Of a DNA stretch of 64,000 nt, positions 9,111-18,673 are shown piece by piece. The DNA comes from an uncultured Lachnospiraceae bacterium (GTDB taxonomy: Bacteria > Bacillota > Clostridia > Lachnospirales > Lachnospiraceae): NCBI GenBank assembly GCA_910586315.1, contig CAJUIP010000019.1, forward strand, positions 6,954-70,953, given 5' to 3'. The notes below the pieces were generated by a model. It had not been told where the DNA came from and did no database searches. It saw only the letters and a program-made list of their open reading frames with translations. How positions within the stretch are numbered: the stretch's first letter is position 1; the number at the start of each line of letters is the position of its first letter. Made by a program: the position numbers and the translations under genes.

Positions 9111-9785
9111 CTATACGATATAATCGCCTGAAAACTCAATCAGCACCGCACTTTTTACCCCATCTATTCCGGAAAGCACATTCACAAACGAAGTATCTTC
9201 CTCATCCTCCTCATCGAAATGCATCTCGTAAGTAAGCTCCGTATAGTCTTTCACAACCGTTTTATTTTTCAGCCTCTTTTTCCTGGATTTCATCTCCTTC
9301 TCTACTTCCCCGGCCGCCTTATCCAAATATTTGATAACAAAAAGATACTGATGTCTTTTGCTTTTGGATTTTACCAGTCTGACGAAAATAACCGCAATAA
9401 AAACGGTTCCTGTCAGGGAAATCATATACAAGCCCGCGCCGCAGGTCACGCCCACCGCTATCGTCCAAAAAAGGAATCCCAGGTCCAGCGGATCTTTTAC
9501 CGCTGTGCGGTATCTCACAATAGACAATGCTCCTACCATGCCCAGGGAGAGCACCACATTCGAACTGATGACACTGACGATGAAGCAAGTCACCAGACTG
9601 GTCATAACAAGCAGAATATTAAAATTATTATTGTATACAACTCCACTGTAATACTTTCGGTAAACCGCAAATATAATCATGCCGCAGACAAACGCCGCCA
9701 GCATAGATACGACAAAGCCTTCCAGCGTGAGTATTTCTACCCCTCCCAGAAAGCTTTTTTTAAAAATATCAGAAAACGTAGTCAT
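9111..9785 (-). CDS. DUF4956 domain membrane protein
   Basis: The 224-residue protein has about four membrane segments in its first 140 residues, including the conserved LSLGMVGALSIVRYRTAVKD stretch typical of DUF4956, followed by a charged cytoplasmic C-terminal domain. The start at 9785 is set by AAGGAGGGATATATAAG and by an ATGA overlap with the stop of the VTC-domain gene, so the two are translationally coupled. DUF4956 recurs next to VTC-domain and CotH-family genes in many bacteria, which suggests one functional unit. What it does is not known; a membrane scaffold or channel for the VTC partner is an inference from the fixed gene order. Confidence 0.88.
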   Translation of the reverse strand: MTTFSDIFKKSFLGGVEILTLEGFVVSMLAAFVCGMIIFAVYRKYYSGVVYNNNFNILLVMTSLVTCFIVSVISSNVVLSLGMVGALSIVRYRTAVKDPLDLGFLFWTIAVGVTCGAGLYMISLTGTVFIAVIFVRLVKSKSKRHQYLFVIKYLDKAAGEVEKEMKSRKKRLKNKTVVKDYTELTYEMHFDEEDEEDTSFVNVLSGIDGVKSAVLIEFSGDYIV

Positions 9786-10483
9786 CTTATATATCCCTCC
9801 TTCGCATTGGAACATAGTACATACTTGGAAACAGCGCATCGGTCCGCGATCACAGTGCCAAGAATCTGCGCGATACTTACAGGCAGCAATTCATCATACT
9901 TTACTTCCATAATCATAAGCCCCGGTTCCAAGGCCCGGCATACGCTGTAATATTCCGAGAACATATTATAATCACTTACGGAAAACGAAATATTCTTATC
10001 AAAGGTAATCCTCACATTGCCTGTCTCAAAAACATACGCCTCCCGAAGATACTCTACCGAAATCCTCGGTTCCAAAAGGCGCAGTTGATGTGCCATATAT
10101 AACTCTTTGCAAATATTTTCTTTTTCCAGCAGAAACTCGTACTCGCCCATAAGCAGCAAATCATATTCGCTTCGGCTGATTTCTGTGCTCTCCTTGGCAG
10201 TATACTCTCCAATCTTTCTTTTACATTCCAGCCGGATTAAGGTATCTTCCCGGTTATAGCAGCGCAGTCTGTATTTTTTCCGGAACTCTGTCCCATTCCG
10301 TTTTTCCCACAGTGCAGAACGGCAGAAATCATCAAAATACACACTGCTGACCAGGTATCCGTTGTCTTTCGTATAGGAATCCGGCTCTGTTACAAGCTTT
10401 AGGCGGCTACGTAAATTGAAGCAGTCATTTTCGTTAATATAATATTTCATCTCATGCCTGAGTCTGTGTCCTGAACACTCCAT
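9782..10483 (-). CDS. VTC-domain (polyphosphate polymerase-like) protein
   Basis: The 233-residue protein has the tunnel-fold VTC signature: RHEMKYYI near the N-terminus, SVYFDDF (about 47-53), basic residues in FRKKYRLRCYNR, RLECKRKIGEYTAKE, and late ISVEYLREAYV with MIMEVKYDELLP. In yeast Vtc4 these basic and acidic residues line a tunnel that makes polyphosphate from ATP; bacterial homologues are mostly uncharacterised. The basic and glutamate positions look intact. The start follows a GGAGG with a short spacer. It overlaps DUF4956 downstream and lies 11 bases after cotH. No exopolyphosphatase or Ppk is nearby. An alternative is that the domain handles another polyphosphorylated substrate. 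Confidence 0.85.
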   Translation of the reverse strand: MECSGHRLRHEMKYYINENDCFNLRSRLKLVTEPDSYTKDNGYLVSSVYFDDFCRSALWEKRNGTEFRKKYRLRCYNREDTLIRLECKRKIGEYTAKESTEISRSEYDLLLMGEYEFLLEKENICKELYMAHQLRLLEPRISVEYLREAYVFETGNVRITFDKNISFSVSDYNMFSEYYSVCRALEPGLMIMEVKYDELLPVSIAQILGTVIADRCAVSKYVLCSNAKEGYIR

Positions 10484-10493
10484 GCATCCTCCA

Positions 10494-12173
10494 TTACTCT
10501 ATTACAAATTCCAGCAGACCATGTATATCAACGGTCCTGCCACCCTCTGATTGAACTGTGACATATTCCAGGCTGGCCTGTTCATGTCCTTCGCTGTCTG
10601 TGGCGGACACCCGAAGGAAATATTTCCCGGGATCCAGCCCTCCCTGCAAAACCCAGCTGGCGTCCGTAATATTTTCCTGCTCCACGATTACTTCATTCCT
10701 TGTATCGTCCAGCACCTCAATCTTGTATGTAATGGGCAGCCCCTGATAAGAAAACGACGGATCCCAGACGAATTTCAAAGAGCCGTCTTCCTGCTTTTTG
10801 GGCCGTGCGACCCACATAGGGGTCGGATAGACAATATTTTCCCCATACAATTCATAGCAGTTTACCATCCCTTCGTACAAATGGTCCAGATATGTATCCA
10901 ATTCTTTCAACGGCATATCTGTCAGCCCGTCGTCTGGCGGAATCGAAAGTGTTTTATCCAAAACAGTTTTATAAGATGCCGTCAGCTCCACTACTTTTTC
11001 TTTCGTAACCGATTGGACTAACAGCTCTTTCATCTTGTTTTGTAATTTCTCAACGCTTCCCTCCATCTGAAGATATCTGCGATGCAGAACGGATGCGTTA
11101 AGCCCCTGTAGCCCTTTTAGGGAAAGCCGATGCTCCTGCGTATCCACATATTGGTCAAAATATAAGGCCCCGTCAAAATCCCAGGGGATAAAATACCACT
11201 TTCCGGAAATTCCGTTGTTAAAAAAGAGATAGTTTTGGTTCACTGCATCTTCATTTCCCATCAGCAGATTAAAGGCCATCCAGGTCAGATAATTTTCTTC
11301 ATCAAAATAAGTCTCAAATACATCCTCAAAGTCCAATGACATATCGTTTACTGCCGCAAGCATCTCCAAAAGTCTCTTATGGCTGTTACCTGCCTGAATC
11401 CCTAGCACTGTCTCAAACGCGTCCTTATCATACGCGGGATCCTCCACATCCCTCAATACGTCAGAAAAACCAAACGCAAAATTATGCGCCTTGTACATCA
11501 CCGCATTTTCTCCCAGTCCCCTTGCCTGTAAATATGTTTTGTTCGGCTGTTCTATCTCTGTATAAAGCCCCTGATATTGAAATTTTTGCATGTTTTCCGG
11601 CAATGAAGTATCCCGAATCCAGACTCTCATGAAATAGGTGCGATAACTGAACATATGATCAATATCCGCCAGCAAATCCGTCTGCAATTTTGTAGCAATT
11701 TTTGTTCTCTCAAAAAAATGCTTATTGATATTCAAATTTGTCTGTCCGAAAAAGGGTTCTGCATTCTTTTCCAGCTTCACTTTATAGCTTTTAAATTCGG
11801 CACCCCGCGAAGAACTCCCCCTGACACGAATCGTCGCGTTTTTACTGTCTATATCCTCCCCGCCTTCCGGCGTCTCTCCCTCATTTAGTATCTGTATATT
11901 ACAGTCTAAAACAGGATTATAATCTTTATTTCCGGAAGTATGCAGCGAAAAAGCCGACAGATCAATCACCTCGCCTTCCTCATTCTCTGTCGGAAATACG
12001 CTGATATAGACATCATAAATCTTGTTATCCCGCGTATAGATGCTTTTATCTTCCTGCAAGCCCGTTTCATTCCTCCGTCTGCCTAAATCAGAATTTAAAA
12101 CGAGAAACAGCACAGCCGCCGCCAGGGTCATCAAAATAAGGATGACTTTCTTATATCTTCTCTTCCGTTTCAT
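10494..12173 (-). CDS. CotH kinase family protein
   Basis: The 559-residue protein has an N-terminal membrane anchor (about residues 9-26) and an extracytoplasmic CotH domain (about 100-420). Family features visible are the RVRGSSSRGAEFKSYKVKL entry, GLYTEIEQPNK, LLMGNEDAVNQNYLFFN and the metal-binding GKWYFIPWDFDGALYFD segment. CotH of Bacillus is an atypical protein kinase for spore coat proteins; many clostridial relatives are membrane-anchored and linked to surface structures. The C-terminal 110 residues look like a fibronectin-III-like carbohydrate or matrix module. It is encoded directly before the VTC and DUF4956 genes. Being anchored and inside a Pel-like operon, it more likely modifies a matrix component than a spore protein (inference). 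Confidence 0.87.
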   Translation of the reverse strand: MKRKRRYKKVILILMTLAAAVLFLVLNSDLGRRRNETGLQEDKSIYTRDNKIYDVYISVFPTENEEGEVIDLSAFSLHTSGNKDYNPVLDCNIQILNEGETPEGGEDIDSKNATIRVRGSSSRGAEFKSYKVKLEKNAEPFFGQTNLNINKHFFERTKIATKLQTDLLADIDHMFSYRTYFMRVWIRDTSLPENMQKFQYQGLYTEIEQPNKTYLQARGLGENAVMYKAHNFAFGFSDVLRDVEDPAYDKDAFETVLGIQAGNSHKRLLEMLAAVNDMSLDFEDVFETYFDEENYLTWMAFNLLMGNEDAVNQNYLFFNNGISGKWYFIPWDFDGALYFDQYVDTQEHRLSLKGLQGLNASVLHRRYLQMEGSVEKLQNKMKELLVQSVTKEKVVELTASYKTVLDKTLSIPPDDGLTDMPLKELDTYLDHLYEGMVNCYELYGENIVYPTPMWVARPKKQEDGSLKFVWDPSFSYQGLPITYKIEVLDDTRNEVIVEQENITDASWVLQGGLDPGKYFLRVSATDSEGHEQASLEYVTVQSEGGRTVDIHGLLEFVIE

Positions 12174-12281
12174 AAACCTCTGTGTCTCCTAATTTTCAAA
12201 CACACTCTAACCGGAGGAATCTGAAAACCCGCAAAATGTTTCACAATACAAAGACGGAATTGTTACTACCGGTACGCTTTC

Positions 12282-13787
12282 TTACTGGCTTAATTCAAGG
12301 AATCCCAGACAATACCCGTACTCTCCCGGATTCTGCTGATTCGCCAGATAAATTTCCCTCTGGCTTTCCGAATCCATCACGGAAAAATAGATTCCGTACC
12401 TTCCTTCCGGAAACTCCTTCATATCAATCTCTTTTTGAAGAGAAAGCACATCCTCTGCGTCTTTTCCTCCGGCCAGTCGTCCTAACCGCCCTTCTACCGG
12501 GTACGCCAAAGGTTCCTCCCCGCTGCCCTCTCTGTGAATCAAAAGCTTCAATTCCGTGTCCCTGTACACAGGCGCAAATCCCATATTTTTCATACGGATC
12601 TTCACCGACAGGCGGGAGCCCGACCTTTTATAAGTCAACTGCGCGGAGTCGATGAGAAGGCGGTAGCCCAGATGCCGCTCCACGTAGGAATACCCGTCCA
12701 TGCCATTAAAACAGCCGTCCTCCTCTACGACCGTATTGGCCCACTTATCCAGAACCGCCGGGTCATGCCATTTATTCAGATAGGTCACATGCATGGCCTC
12801 CATATCCTTTAACGCGTTGGGCAAATCATTATACGGGTTCTCCACAATCGTCTCTCCGCCGTTAGGCACAAGGCGGCACAGCGCATCCTGAAAAGCCAGT
12901 TCCTCCTCCCGCTGCCACCCGGCCTCCCACTGTCGGTCCGAAACTCTGTACTCCCCGTACGTCCCGAAGTCCTTTTCATTGCCAAACATGCCGTCATTAA
13001 ACAGTCCCAGTCGGCCCCACAGCGGACTTGCGCCAGAAGTTTCTTCCATATCAAACGCCCTCGTCGTATAGGGCAGCCCTCCCTTCGGCACCTGGCCGAT
13101 AGAAATCAGACTGCGCCACTGAGCCGGCGTGCGGACACTCAGATAGGTAGACACATCCGTCACCTGGGCTAACTTTGCCGCCAGTATCCTCCAGTTCTCC
13201 TTCGTATCATACCGGCTGCCGTTCATTTCTCCCCAGTTGCCTGTAAAAACTCCCTGGACGATAAAGATCTGTCCGCAGTGTCTTTTCAGGGTACTCTCTA
13301 ACTGCTCCATATGCCCGAGAATCACTTCCAGGCTCCCTGGCTCATACTCCCCGGCCTTTCCCTCCCGGTCATAGACAAACCGGACAATCAGCTGCTTCTC
13401 ACAGGTCTCCAGCACACCAAACAACCTCTCGATATTGGCAAGCCCTTCAGGGGAAATTTCCCCTTCCCGGTAGGACTGCAGGTTGATCTGAATGAACATA
13501 AGACTGATATCTCCACCTTTCGGATACCACTCCCCAATCACCTTTTTGTAGTCCGTTTCTTCATCTGTAATCAGAAACTCATACAACTGGTAAAATCCTC
13601 TGTTCGGATTGTTCAGCTTACGGTCTGATTCCTCAAAAACAACCTGCTCGATTTCCCCCTTAAGACCTCTGGCGCCAAAGGGAATCCACTCTTCCAACGC
13701 ATTCTTTTTAAGCCCGCACCCTCCGAGCAAGCCTGTACAAGCCAGCATCACAGCCACACCAACTCCCGCTTTCCGCCTCTTTCTCAT
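12282..13787 (-). CDS. DUF4874/DUF4832 lipoprotein, glycoside-hydrolase-like
   Basis: From the ATG at 13787 (after GGGGGAAT) the protein starts with a basic lipoprotein signal peptide ending in LLGGC, so it should be lipid-anchored outside the membrane. Longer in-frame starts up to 13913 would bury this signal and overlap pelG. The LNNPNRGFYQLYEF segment marks DUF4874, and the C-terminal half (HLGYRLLIDSA, FAPVYRDTELKL, GIYFSVMD) fits DUF4832. The fold is expected to be a TIM barrel plus beta-sandwich, as in surface glycan hydrolases. In this locus it sits between pelG and cotH, so trimming or binding the exported polysaccharide is plausible. Its substrate is unknown. Confidence 0.82.
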   Translation of the reverse strand: MRKRRKAGVGVAVMLACTGLLGGCGLKKNALEEWIPFGARGLKGEIEQVVFEESDRKLNNPNRGFYQLYEFLITDEETDYKKVIGEWYPKGGDISLMFIQINLQSYREGEISPEGLANIERLFGVLETCEKQLIVRFVYDREGKAGEYEPGSLEVILGHMEQLESTLKRHCGQIFIVQGVFTGNWGEMNGSRYDTKENWRILAAKLAQVTDVSTYLSVRTPAQWRSLISIGQVPKGGLPYTTRAFDMEETSGASPLWGRLGLFNDGMFGNEKDFGTYGEYRVSDRQWEAGWQREEELAFQDALCRLVPNGGETIVENPYNDLPNALKDMEAMHVTYLNKWHDPAVLDKWANTVVEEDGCFNGMDGYSYVERHLGYRLLIDSAQLTYKRSGSRLSVKIRMKNMGFAPVYRDTELKLLIHREGSGEEPLAYPVEGRLGRLAGGKDAEDVLSLQKEIDMKEFPEGRYGIYFSVMDSESQREIYLANQQNPGEYGYCLGFLELSQ

Positions 13788-13872
13788 ATTCCCCCGTCTT
13801 TGGGCCATATGATTTTTAACAAGTCTAAAACGCACGGCTCCTTGCGAAACAATGCGTCCTATAGACAGACTT

Positions 13873-15339
13873 TTAAGCTTCATTTTCATCCGGACCATGC
13901 TTTCTGTATACAAGACCGGACGGTTTCGGGCCGTACCCCCGTTTTAAAAGCCGGCCGTTGCAGAATATGTGAACATCCAGATTTTTTTCCACATACCGGA
14001 GTCTTCCATAGCCTGCGCTCCATCCGATAAACGCTCCCAGCACCAGCCCTGCCCCATACCAGATTTCTGACAGATTCATTGTAAAAAGCGTTCCCAGAAA
14101 CGTTCCCGCAAAGAAACCAAACGCGGTTATGACCGCCCCTGTCAGATCATTGAAATAATACAGGAACAGGATTTCCGCATACATCATAAACAGGATAAAA
14201 TATCCCACCGCCAGGCATGGATAGATTCTTAACACCGAACCGGCGAAACCGAATCCCGGCAAAAATACCACACAGGACAGATAGATGACGATGGAAATGA
14301 TAAACTGTACGCGGACCAGATTCATCAGCTCGCCGGACAGCTGCCGGAACATCCGGTCCCTGGCGTTCTCGATATCCGCCTTTTTTCCTCCGATCACCGC
14401 CTCAGAATAATTCTTATATTTTTCATGGAAATGCATCTCAACGTTGCTGATAAAGATAACCGTGGCGGATATGTTCGTAAACATAGCCAGACACGAAGCC
14501 ATATCATAAGGTTCGTTGAACACAAAGGTATTGGCAATTACGGTTCTGGTCTCATGGGTCCAGAGCACAAAATTATGGACATACAGGCCAAAAATATAAA
14601 ACAATTGAACGATCACCAGCTGCCACCATTTTTTGAAATACCCCAGCACCGGCTTATACCGGCCGCTGCTTTTATTAAAATACCGTCTGACAGCCGCAAA
14701 CTCCATGGCCGCTACGAGAAACAGGCCTGCCGTCAGGGACAAAAGCATACTTTCCGTCAGCCCCCATCCCCGCTGTATATTCAAAAACAGGCACAGGAAA
14801 AACGCGGCCCCCATCCCCACAAAAAAGAACATGGAAACTCTCTCATAGTCCTTGCAGATCGCAAGATAGGACAGGGAATAAAACATGAGCGCCACGGAAA
14901 TGTAGCCGCAGAACCCGCAAAAGACATAAGCGATCCTGATTCCGCCCACGACATGCTCCCACACACAGAAAGGAATCCCTGCCAGACAGCCAAGCGCTAT
15001 GCTCATAGCGAGCCCCGTATAGTAGCAGGGCAGGATATCCTCAAAACGCTCCTCATAGATCACATCCTCCATGTACTTGGACAATACGGAGCTGAAGGGG
15101 GCTACGGTAATCAGCCCGAAAATAAACATGTACAGAACAGTAGCGGAAAACAACTCCCTTTTCAGGTAATCCACCTCGTTGAACCCCAGCACCACGCCCA
15201 TGAGAAGAATGGTTCCCATCACCAGAAGCACCGGGGCTATGGTGATGATAATACTGTACGTAACGCCTGTGACACGGGCCGCTATGGATTTCTTTTTAAA
15301 AATATAGTTTAACTTAACACCTACGCCTGCCATGCTCAT
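13873..15339 (-). CDS. pelG: PelG-like exopolysaccharide exporter
   Basis: The 488-residue protein has about twelve hydrophobic segments and the PelG family opening (GVKLNYIFKKKSIAARVTGV, then TIAPVLLVMGTILLMGV). PelG belongs to the MOP flippase superfamily and partners PelF for synthesis and export of Pel polysaccharide across the cytoplasmic membrane. A charged loop (KYMEDVIYEERFEDILPCYY) between early helices is also typical. The ATG at 15339 overlaps the pelF stop (ATGA); the ATG six bases further in (15333) has better spacing from GGGAGGG. This gene and pelF are the strongest evidence that the locus is a Pel-type system. Confidence 0.92.
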   Translation of the reverse strand: MSMAGVGVKLNYIFKKKSIAARVTGVTYSIIITIAPVLLVMGTILLMGVVLGFNEVDYLKRELFSATVLYMFIFGLITVAPFSSVLSKYMEDVIYEERFEDILPCYYTGLAMSIALGCLAGIPFCVWEHVVGGIRIAYVFCGFCGYISVALMFYSLSYLAICKDYERVSMFFFVGMGAAFFLCLFLNIQRGWGLTESMLLSLTAGLFLVAAMEFAAVRRYFNKSSGRYKPVLGYFKKWWQLVIVQLFYIFGLYVHNFVLWTHETRTVIANTFVFNEPYDMASCLAMFTNISATVIFISNVEMHFHEKYKNYSEAVIGGKKADIENARDRMFRQLSGELMNLVRVQFIISIVIYLSCVVFLPGFGFAGSVLRIYPCLAVGYFILFMMYAEILFLYYFNDLTGAVITAFGFFAGTFLGTLFTMNLSEIWYGAGLVLGAFIGWSAGYGRLRYVEKNLDVHIFCNGRLLKRGYGPKPSGLVYRKHGPDENEA

Positions 15340-16796
15340 CCCTCCCTGCCGTCTGCATCCGTCTCTGTGTCGTTTTTCTCTATCCCTATGCTTTTTGCAA
15401 AGTCTCCGTAGATCTTTTTATATGCGTCCTGCATATGCCAAAGCTGGTATCTAGCCGTCACTCTCTTATAACCGTTCCGGCCCATCTCCAGGCGGAGCTG
15501 TTCATTATGGGCCAAAGACACGATTGCCTGTGCAATCTCCTGGACGTTCATGATACGGGTAACGATTCCGGCCGCACCAAAATCATCCTGCTCTCCCAGA
15601 ATCAGGCCGCGGCAATTTCCCACATCCGTGGCAATCACCGGTTTCCTGGCTGCAAAGCTTTCCAGAATCGTCAGGGGCTGCCCCTCGCTGATGCTGGTCA
15701 AAAGCGTCATGTCCATTCTGCCGTAGTACTGGGAGGACTCGATCTTCCCGGTAAATACCACGTCAGGAACCTTCATAATCTCTACCAGCTCAAAACAGCC
15801 TCTGGCGTATTCCTCGTCTTCGTCCCATGGCCCCATAATCCACAGCTTCAGAGACGGTTCCCGCTCTTTTGCAAAACCAAATGCCTGTATCATCGTCATA
15901 ACATCTTTGATAGGCGCAACCCGCAGCACGGCCCCTATGTTGATTTTGCCTTTGTCTTCTTCCCGTTTGCCCGATGGACTGCAGAATTCTTCTACCTGGA
16001 TTCCGTTAGGCACAATCCTTATCTTTTCCGAAGGACATCCCAGTTCGATCTGAAGCTCTCTTGCCTGCCGGTACAGGCTGGTTACCAGATCCGCCTTCCC
16101 ATATGCCAGGGAGGACATTTTCTCAAACTGCTCCATCCATATGGTTTTATAGATTCCCTGCACCCACTTGGCGATAATCAGCTCTTCTTCCCGCTCCCTG
16201 GTATAGATTCCATGCTCAGAGATCAGCAGGCGGCCTCCGTGGATATGCTTTGCCATACTTCCAAGCACCCCTGCATATCCGGTGCAGAGACAGTGATACA
16301 CATCCGCCTTTGGAATCTCCATTTTCAGAGTCGTAAACAGAGACAGATAGATGGAACGCAGCATCCACAGAAAGTCGGAAAATACAAGCTGGCTGTAATG
16401 TAGCTTGTAGTATTCCGTAACTGCCCGGAGGAAGTCTTCTCCCATGAGCATATCATTTAAGGATATCTCGTTTTTCTGGAAAAAGTCGAACAAAACCTCC
16501 CATTCCGTCTCCTGTCCCAGAAGCAGATTCCGGAGGGCCTCATACTCTCTTTTATCCATACGGCTTTTCCGCCGCTTTTTCCTTTCCCAGTCCAAATCAT
16601 CCAGGTAAAGCTCATGGATTTCCGTCACATTGTCCGGCAGATCATATACATATTTTCCCCGCAGAGAACGGTTCGCCACAATAGCCAGGATCACAAATTC
16701 CTGTTCCGGAAAAGAATTGATAAGGCTGTGAGTCCAGCTGGACACGCCGCCTACCACATATGGATAAGACCCTTCCGCGATTATACATATTCTCAT
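15336..16796 (-). CDS. pelF: PelF-like GT4 glycosyltransferase
   Basis: The 486-residue cytosolic protein opens with the PelF signature MRICIIAEGSYPYVVGGVSS and contains LISEHGIYTREREEE (about 191-205), the VPNGIQ segment, a donor-domain NIGAVLRVAPIKDVMTMIQA strand, and TSISEGQPLTILESFAARKP carrying the paired GT4 glutamates. In Pseudomonas PelF polymerises UDP-activated N-acetylhexosamines and needs no lipid primer. Here it is preceded by an AAAGGAAGG SD and followed without a gap by pelG. The insertion around 95-150 matches the family. The product polymer may be Pel-like, but the exact sugar cannot be inferred from the sequence. Confidence 0.93.
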   Translation of the reverse strand: MRICIIAEGSYPYVVGGVSSWTHSLINSFPEQEFVILAIVANRSLRGKYVYDLPDNVTEIHELYLDDLDWERKKRRKSRMDKREYEALRNLLLGQETEWEVLFDFFQKNEISLNDMLMGEDFLRAVTEYYKLHYSQLVFSDFLWMLRSIYLSLFTTLKMEIPKADVYHCLCTGYAGVLGSMAKHIHGGRLLISEHGIYTREREEELIIAKWVQGIYKTIWMEQFEKMSSLAYGKADLVTSLYRQARELQIELGCPSEKIRIVPNGIQVEEFCSPSGKREEDKGKINIGAVLRVAPIKDVMTMIQAFGFAKEREPSLKLWIMGPWDEDEEYARGCFELVEIMKVPDVVFTGKIESSQYYGRMDMTLLTSISEGQPLTILESFAARKPVIATDVGNCRGLILGEQDDFGAAGIVTRIMNVQEIAQAIVSLAHNEQLRLEMGRNGYKRVTARYQLWHMQDAYKKIYGDFAKSIGIEKNDTETDADGREG

Positions 16797-16833
16797 GACA
16801 TTCCTTCCTTTTCAGTAATCTATATCCGGTTCC

Positions 16834-18660
16834 CTATTTCATCCGGATCATCACTTCAGGCTGATTTGCCTCAATAAGATATACCTGCGATTCCACTTCC
16901 TTCCAGGTTCCGCCAGATACTTCCGCGATGGTTCCTTCATTGACTCTCAGGATAAAATATACCGGCATCCGGGGGCCCGACACTTCCAGCCTGATGGCCT
17001 GACCCTCCCGGCTGTCTTTATAATCCACCGCCAGGAAGTTACGGATGCGATCATCGCACTCAGATACGGTTGTCCCGGAAAATCCATGGAAATTCTGCCA
17101 GTAATGCTGTATATTCCATCCGAAATCGGCGATAATCTTGTCGAAGGTGTCGTTCTCTCCCGCAGGGTCTGCAGCCGGACGGATATCTGCCAGGACACTG
17201 GTATATCCCAGTGCCGTCTCCGCTGCCTTGACCCGGAAGTCCTCAAGGAACGTGTGTCTGGAACCGTCAGACAGAATCCTCTGCCTGGTTACCTGTTCCG
17301 ATTGATAGCCTATCACTTCGCAGTCCCCGTCATAACCGGTGACCACCGTCCGGACGTCCTCTAAAAAATCATCGGAGAGAGCCTCGTCAATGGCATCGTC
17401 CGACAGTCCGTTTCCATAAAAAGAGGCAAAGCGGTATCCGGGAATATTCTCCTCTATAAGGCGGGCGTCCTCCTCAAGCTTCTCGCTCATGGGAGTCTCC
17501 CATGTACTTACCCCCGAAAGCCCTGTCTCTGCCCTCTGCTCCGCCAGGCGCTTCATATGATATAAGAATTCCGCCTGAACCGGATAATTTTCGTCCTCAT
17601 AATCGTACTGGGGCGCCAGCATACACGAAAGCCCCATGGTGCTTCTCTGGTAAGCCGCCACAATCGCCGGCCAGACTCTGCCGCGCATCATCTCCGGCAT
17701 GGCCCGTCCATAACGGCTCATCATCTCCTCCTCATTCTCCGCCGCCAGTCCCGGATAATTGGCAATCACCATATTCTGGGCATTCACCACCGGATAAACC
17801 GCATAATCCCCGGACTGGGCCCAGGCTGCCGAGAGGATTCCAAGCCCTGCCGCATCCTCCAGATAGCTTCCGTTGACGGCGAACACATAACCTCTTCCCA
17901 GCCGGTTCCTCCAGATGACGGCCGGGCATTCTTCCTCCTCCAGATTCCTGTCTGTATAGACGCCGGCCATATATGTTTTTGTGCCTGATGCCAGAACATA
18001 CCAGGGAAATGTAAGCTCCATATCCTGCCTCAGCTCATATTCCTCTTCATCTGCCGCCTGGTATACAATCTCCCCTCCTAACAGAAACCCTTCATAGAGA
18101 TGGAGGCCTGCCGCCGTCGTCTCGTCTTCCCTTATCTCCCCGATGCCCAAAAGTCTCTGCAGCTGCCGGTTATCTTTTATGACGGATACCTCCGGCAGTC
18201 CGCTAAACACCAGATGGGTTCCGGACCGGACATAGGCGTCAAGCGTCCGGACTGTCTCCTCTTCCCAGCTCAGATCCGCGGAATTTATGACCATCATCTG
18301 AGGAGCCTCTGTTTTGTCCTGCGTTTTCAGACTCTCATACGCTTCTAAGGTTTCGTAACTCTTTATCTGCCATTTTATATAGGAAGACCATGTGTTTACC
18401 ACTTTCCTCAGGGCGCCGTCCATGCTGCCGATGTAGATTACCACATTTCTGGATGTATCCCAGACGCCCTCTCTGTTTCCGCTCTCCTGGTCTCCTGCCC
18501 CGTAGCTTCCGCTTTTTCCGGGAAGCCACTCCTTCTCCACAGCATACGGATTGCTCTCATAAGCGTTCCAGCTTTCCAGAGCAACGTTCGTAAACTGAAA
18601 CAGAAAAAGCACGACCAGCATAACTGCCGTAATCGCAAGATAATTCCTGTGTGATACCAT
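16834..18660 (-). CDS. DUF2194 family membrane-anchored protein
   Basis: The 608-residue protein starts at 18660 after GGAGAGAG, with an N-terminal membrane helix (about residues 8-25) and a large extracytoplasmic region. It fits DUF2194, which in clostridial Pel-like loci takes the position of PelA. The first 250 residues look like a glutamine-amidotransferase-like or ThuA-like sensor module (VINSADLSWEEETVRTLDAY, HLVFSGLPE). The middle has the feel of a polysaccharide-deacetylase-like barrel (MVIANYPGL, GLSCMLAPQYDYED), and the last 100 are a beta-sandwich (RNFLAVDYKDSREGQAIRLE). I cannot point to a complete deacetylase metal triad, so activity is uncertain. The operon position suggests matrix glycan modification. 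Confidence 0.75.
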   Translation of the reverse strand: MVSHRNYLAITAVMLVVLFLFQFTNVALESWNAYESNPYAVEKEWLPGKSGSYGAGDQESGNREGVWDTSRNVVIYIGSMDGALRKVVNTWSSYIKWQIKSYETLEAYESLKTQDKTEAPQMMVINSADLSWEEETVRTLDAYVRSGTHLVFSGLPEVSVIKDNRQLQRLLGIGEIREDETTAAGLHLYEGFLLGGEIVYQAADEEEYELRQDMELTFPWYVLASGTKTYMAGVYTDRNLEEEECPAVIWRNRLGRGYVFAVNGSYLEDAAGLGILSAAWAQSGDYAVYPVVNAQNMVIANYPGLAAENEEEMMSRYGRAMPEMMRGRVWPAIVAAYQRSTMGLSCMLAPQYDYEDENYPVQAEFLYHMKRLAEQRAETGLSGVSTWETPMSEKLEEDARLIEENIPGYRFASFYGNGLSDDAIDEALSDDFLEDVRTVVTGYDGDCEVIGYQSEQVTRQRILSDGSRHTFLEDFRVKAAETALGYTSVLADIRPAADPAGENDTFDKIIADFGWNIQHYWQNFHGFSGTTVSECDDRIRNFLAVDYKDSREGQAIRLEVSGPRMPVYFILRVNEGTIAEVSGGTWKEVESQVYLIEANQPEVMIRMK

Positions 18661-18673
18661 TTGCACTCTCTCC

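Noticed and set aside
14425..15312. 295-codon plus-strand frame opposite pelG
   Set aside because: pelG on the minus strand has clear family motifs and SD; the plus-strand frame is His/Arg/Gln-rich, typical antisense of a membrane protein gene.
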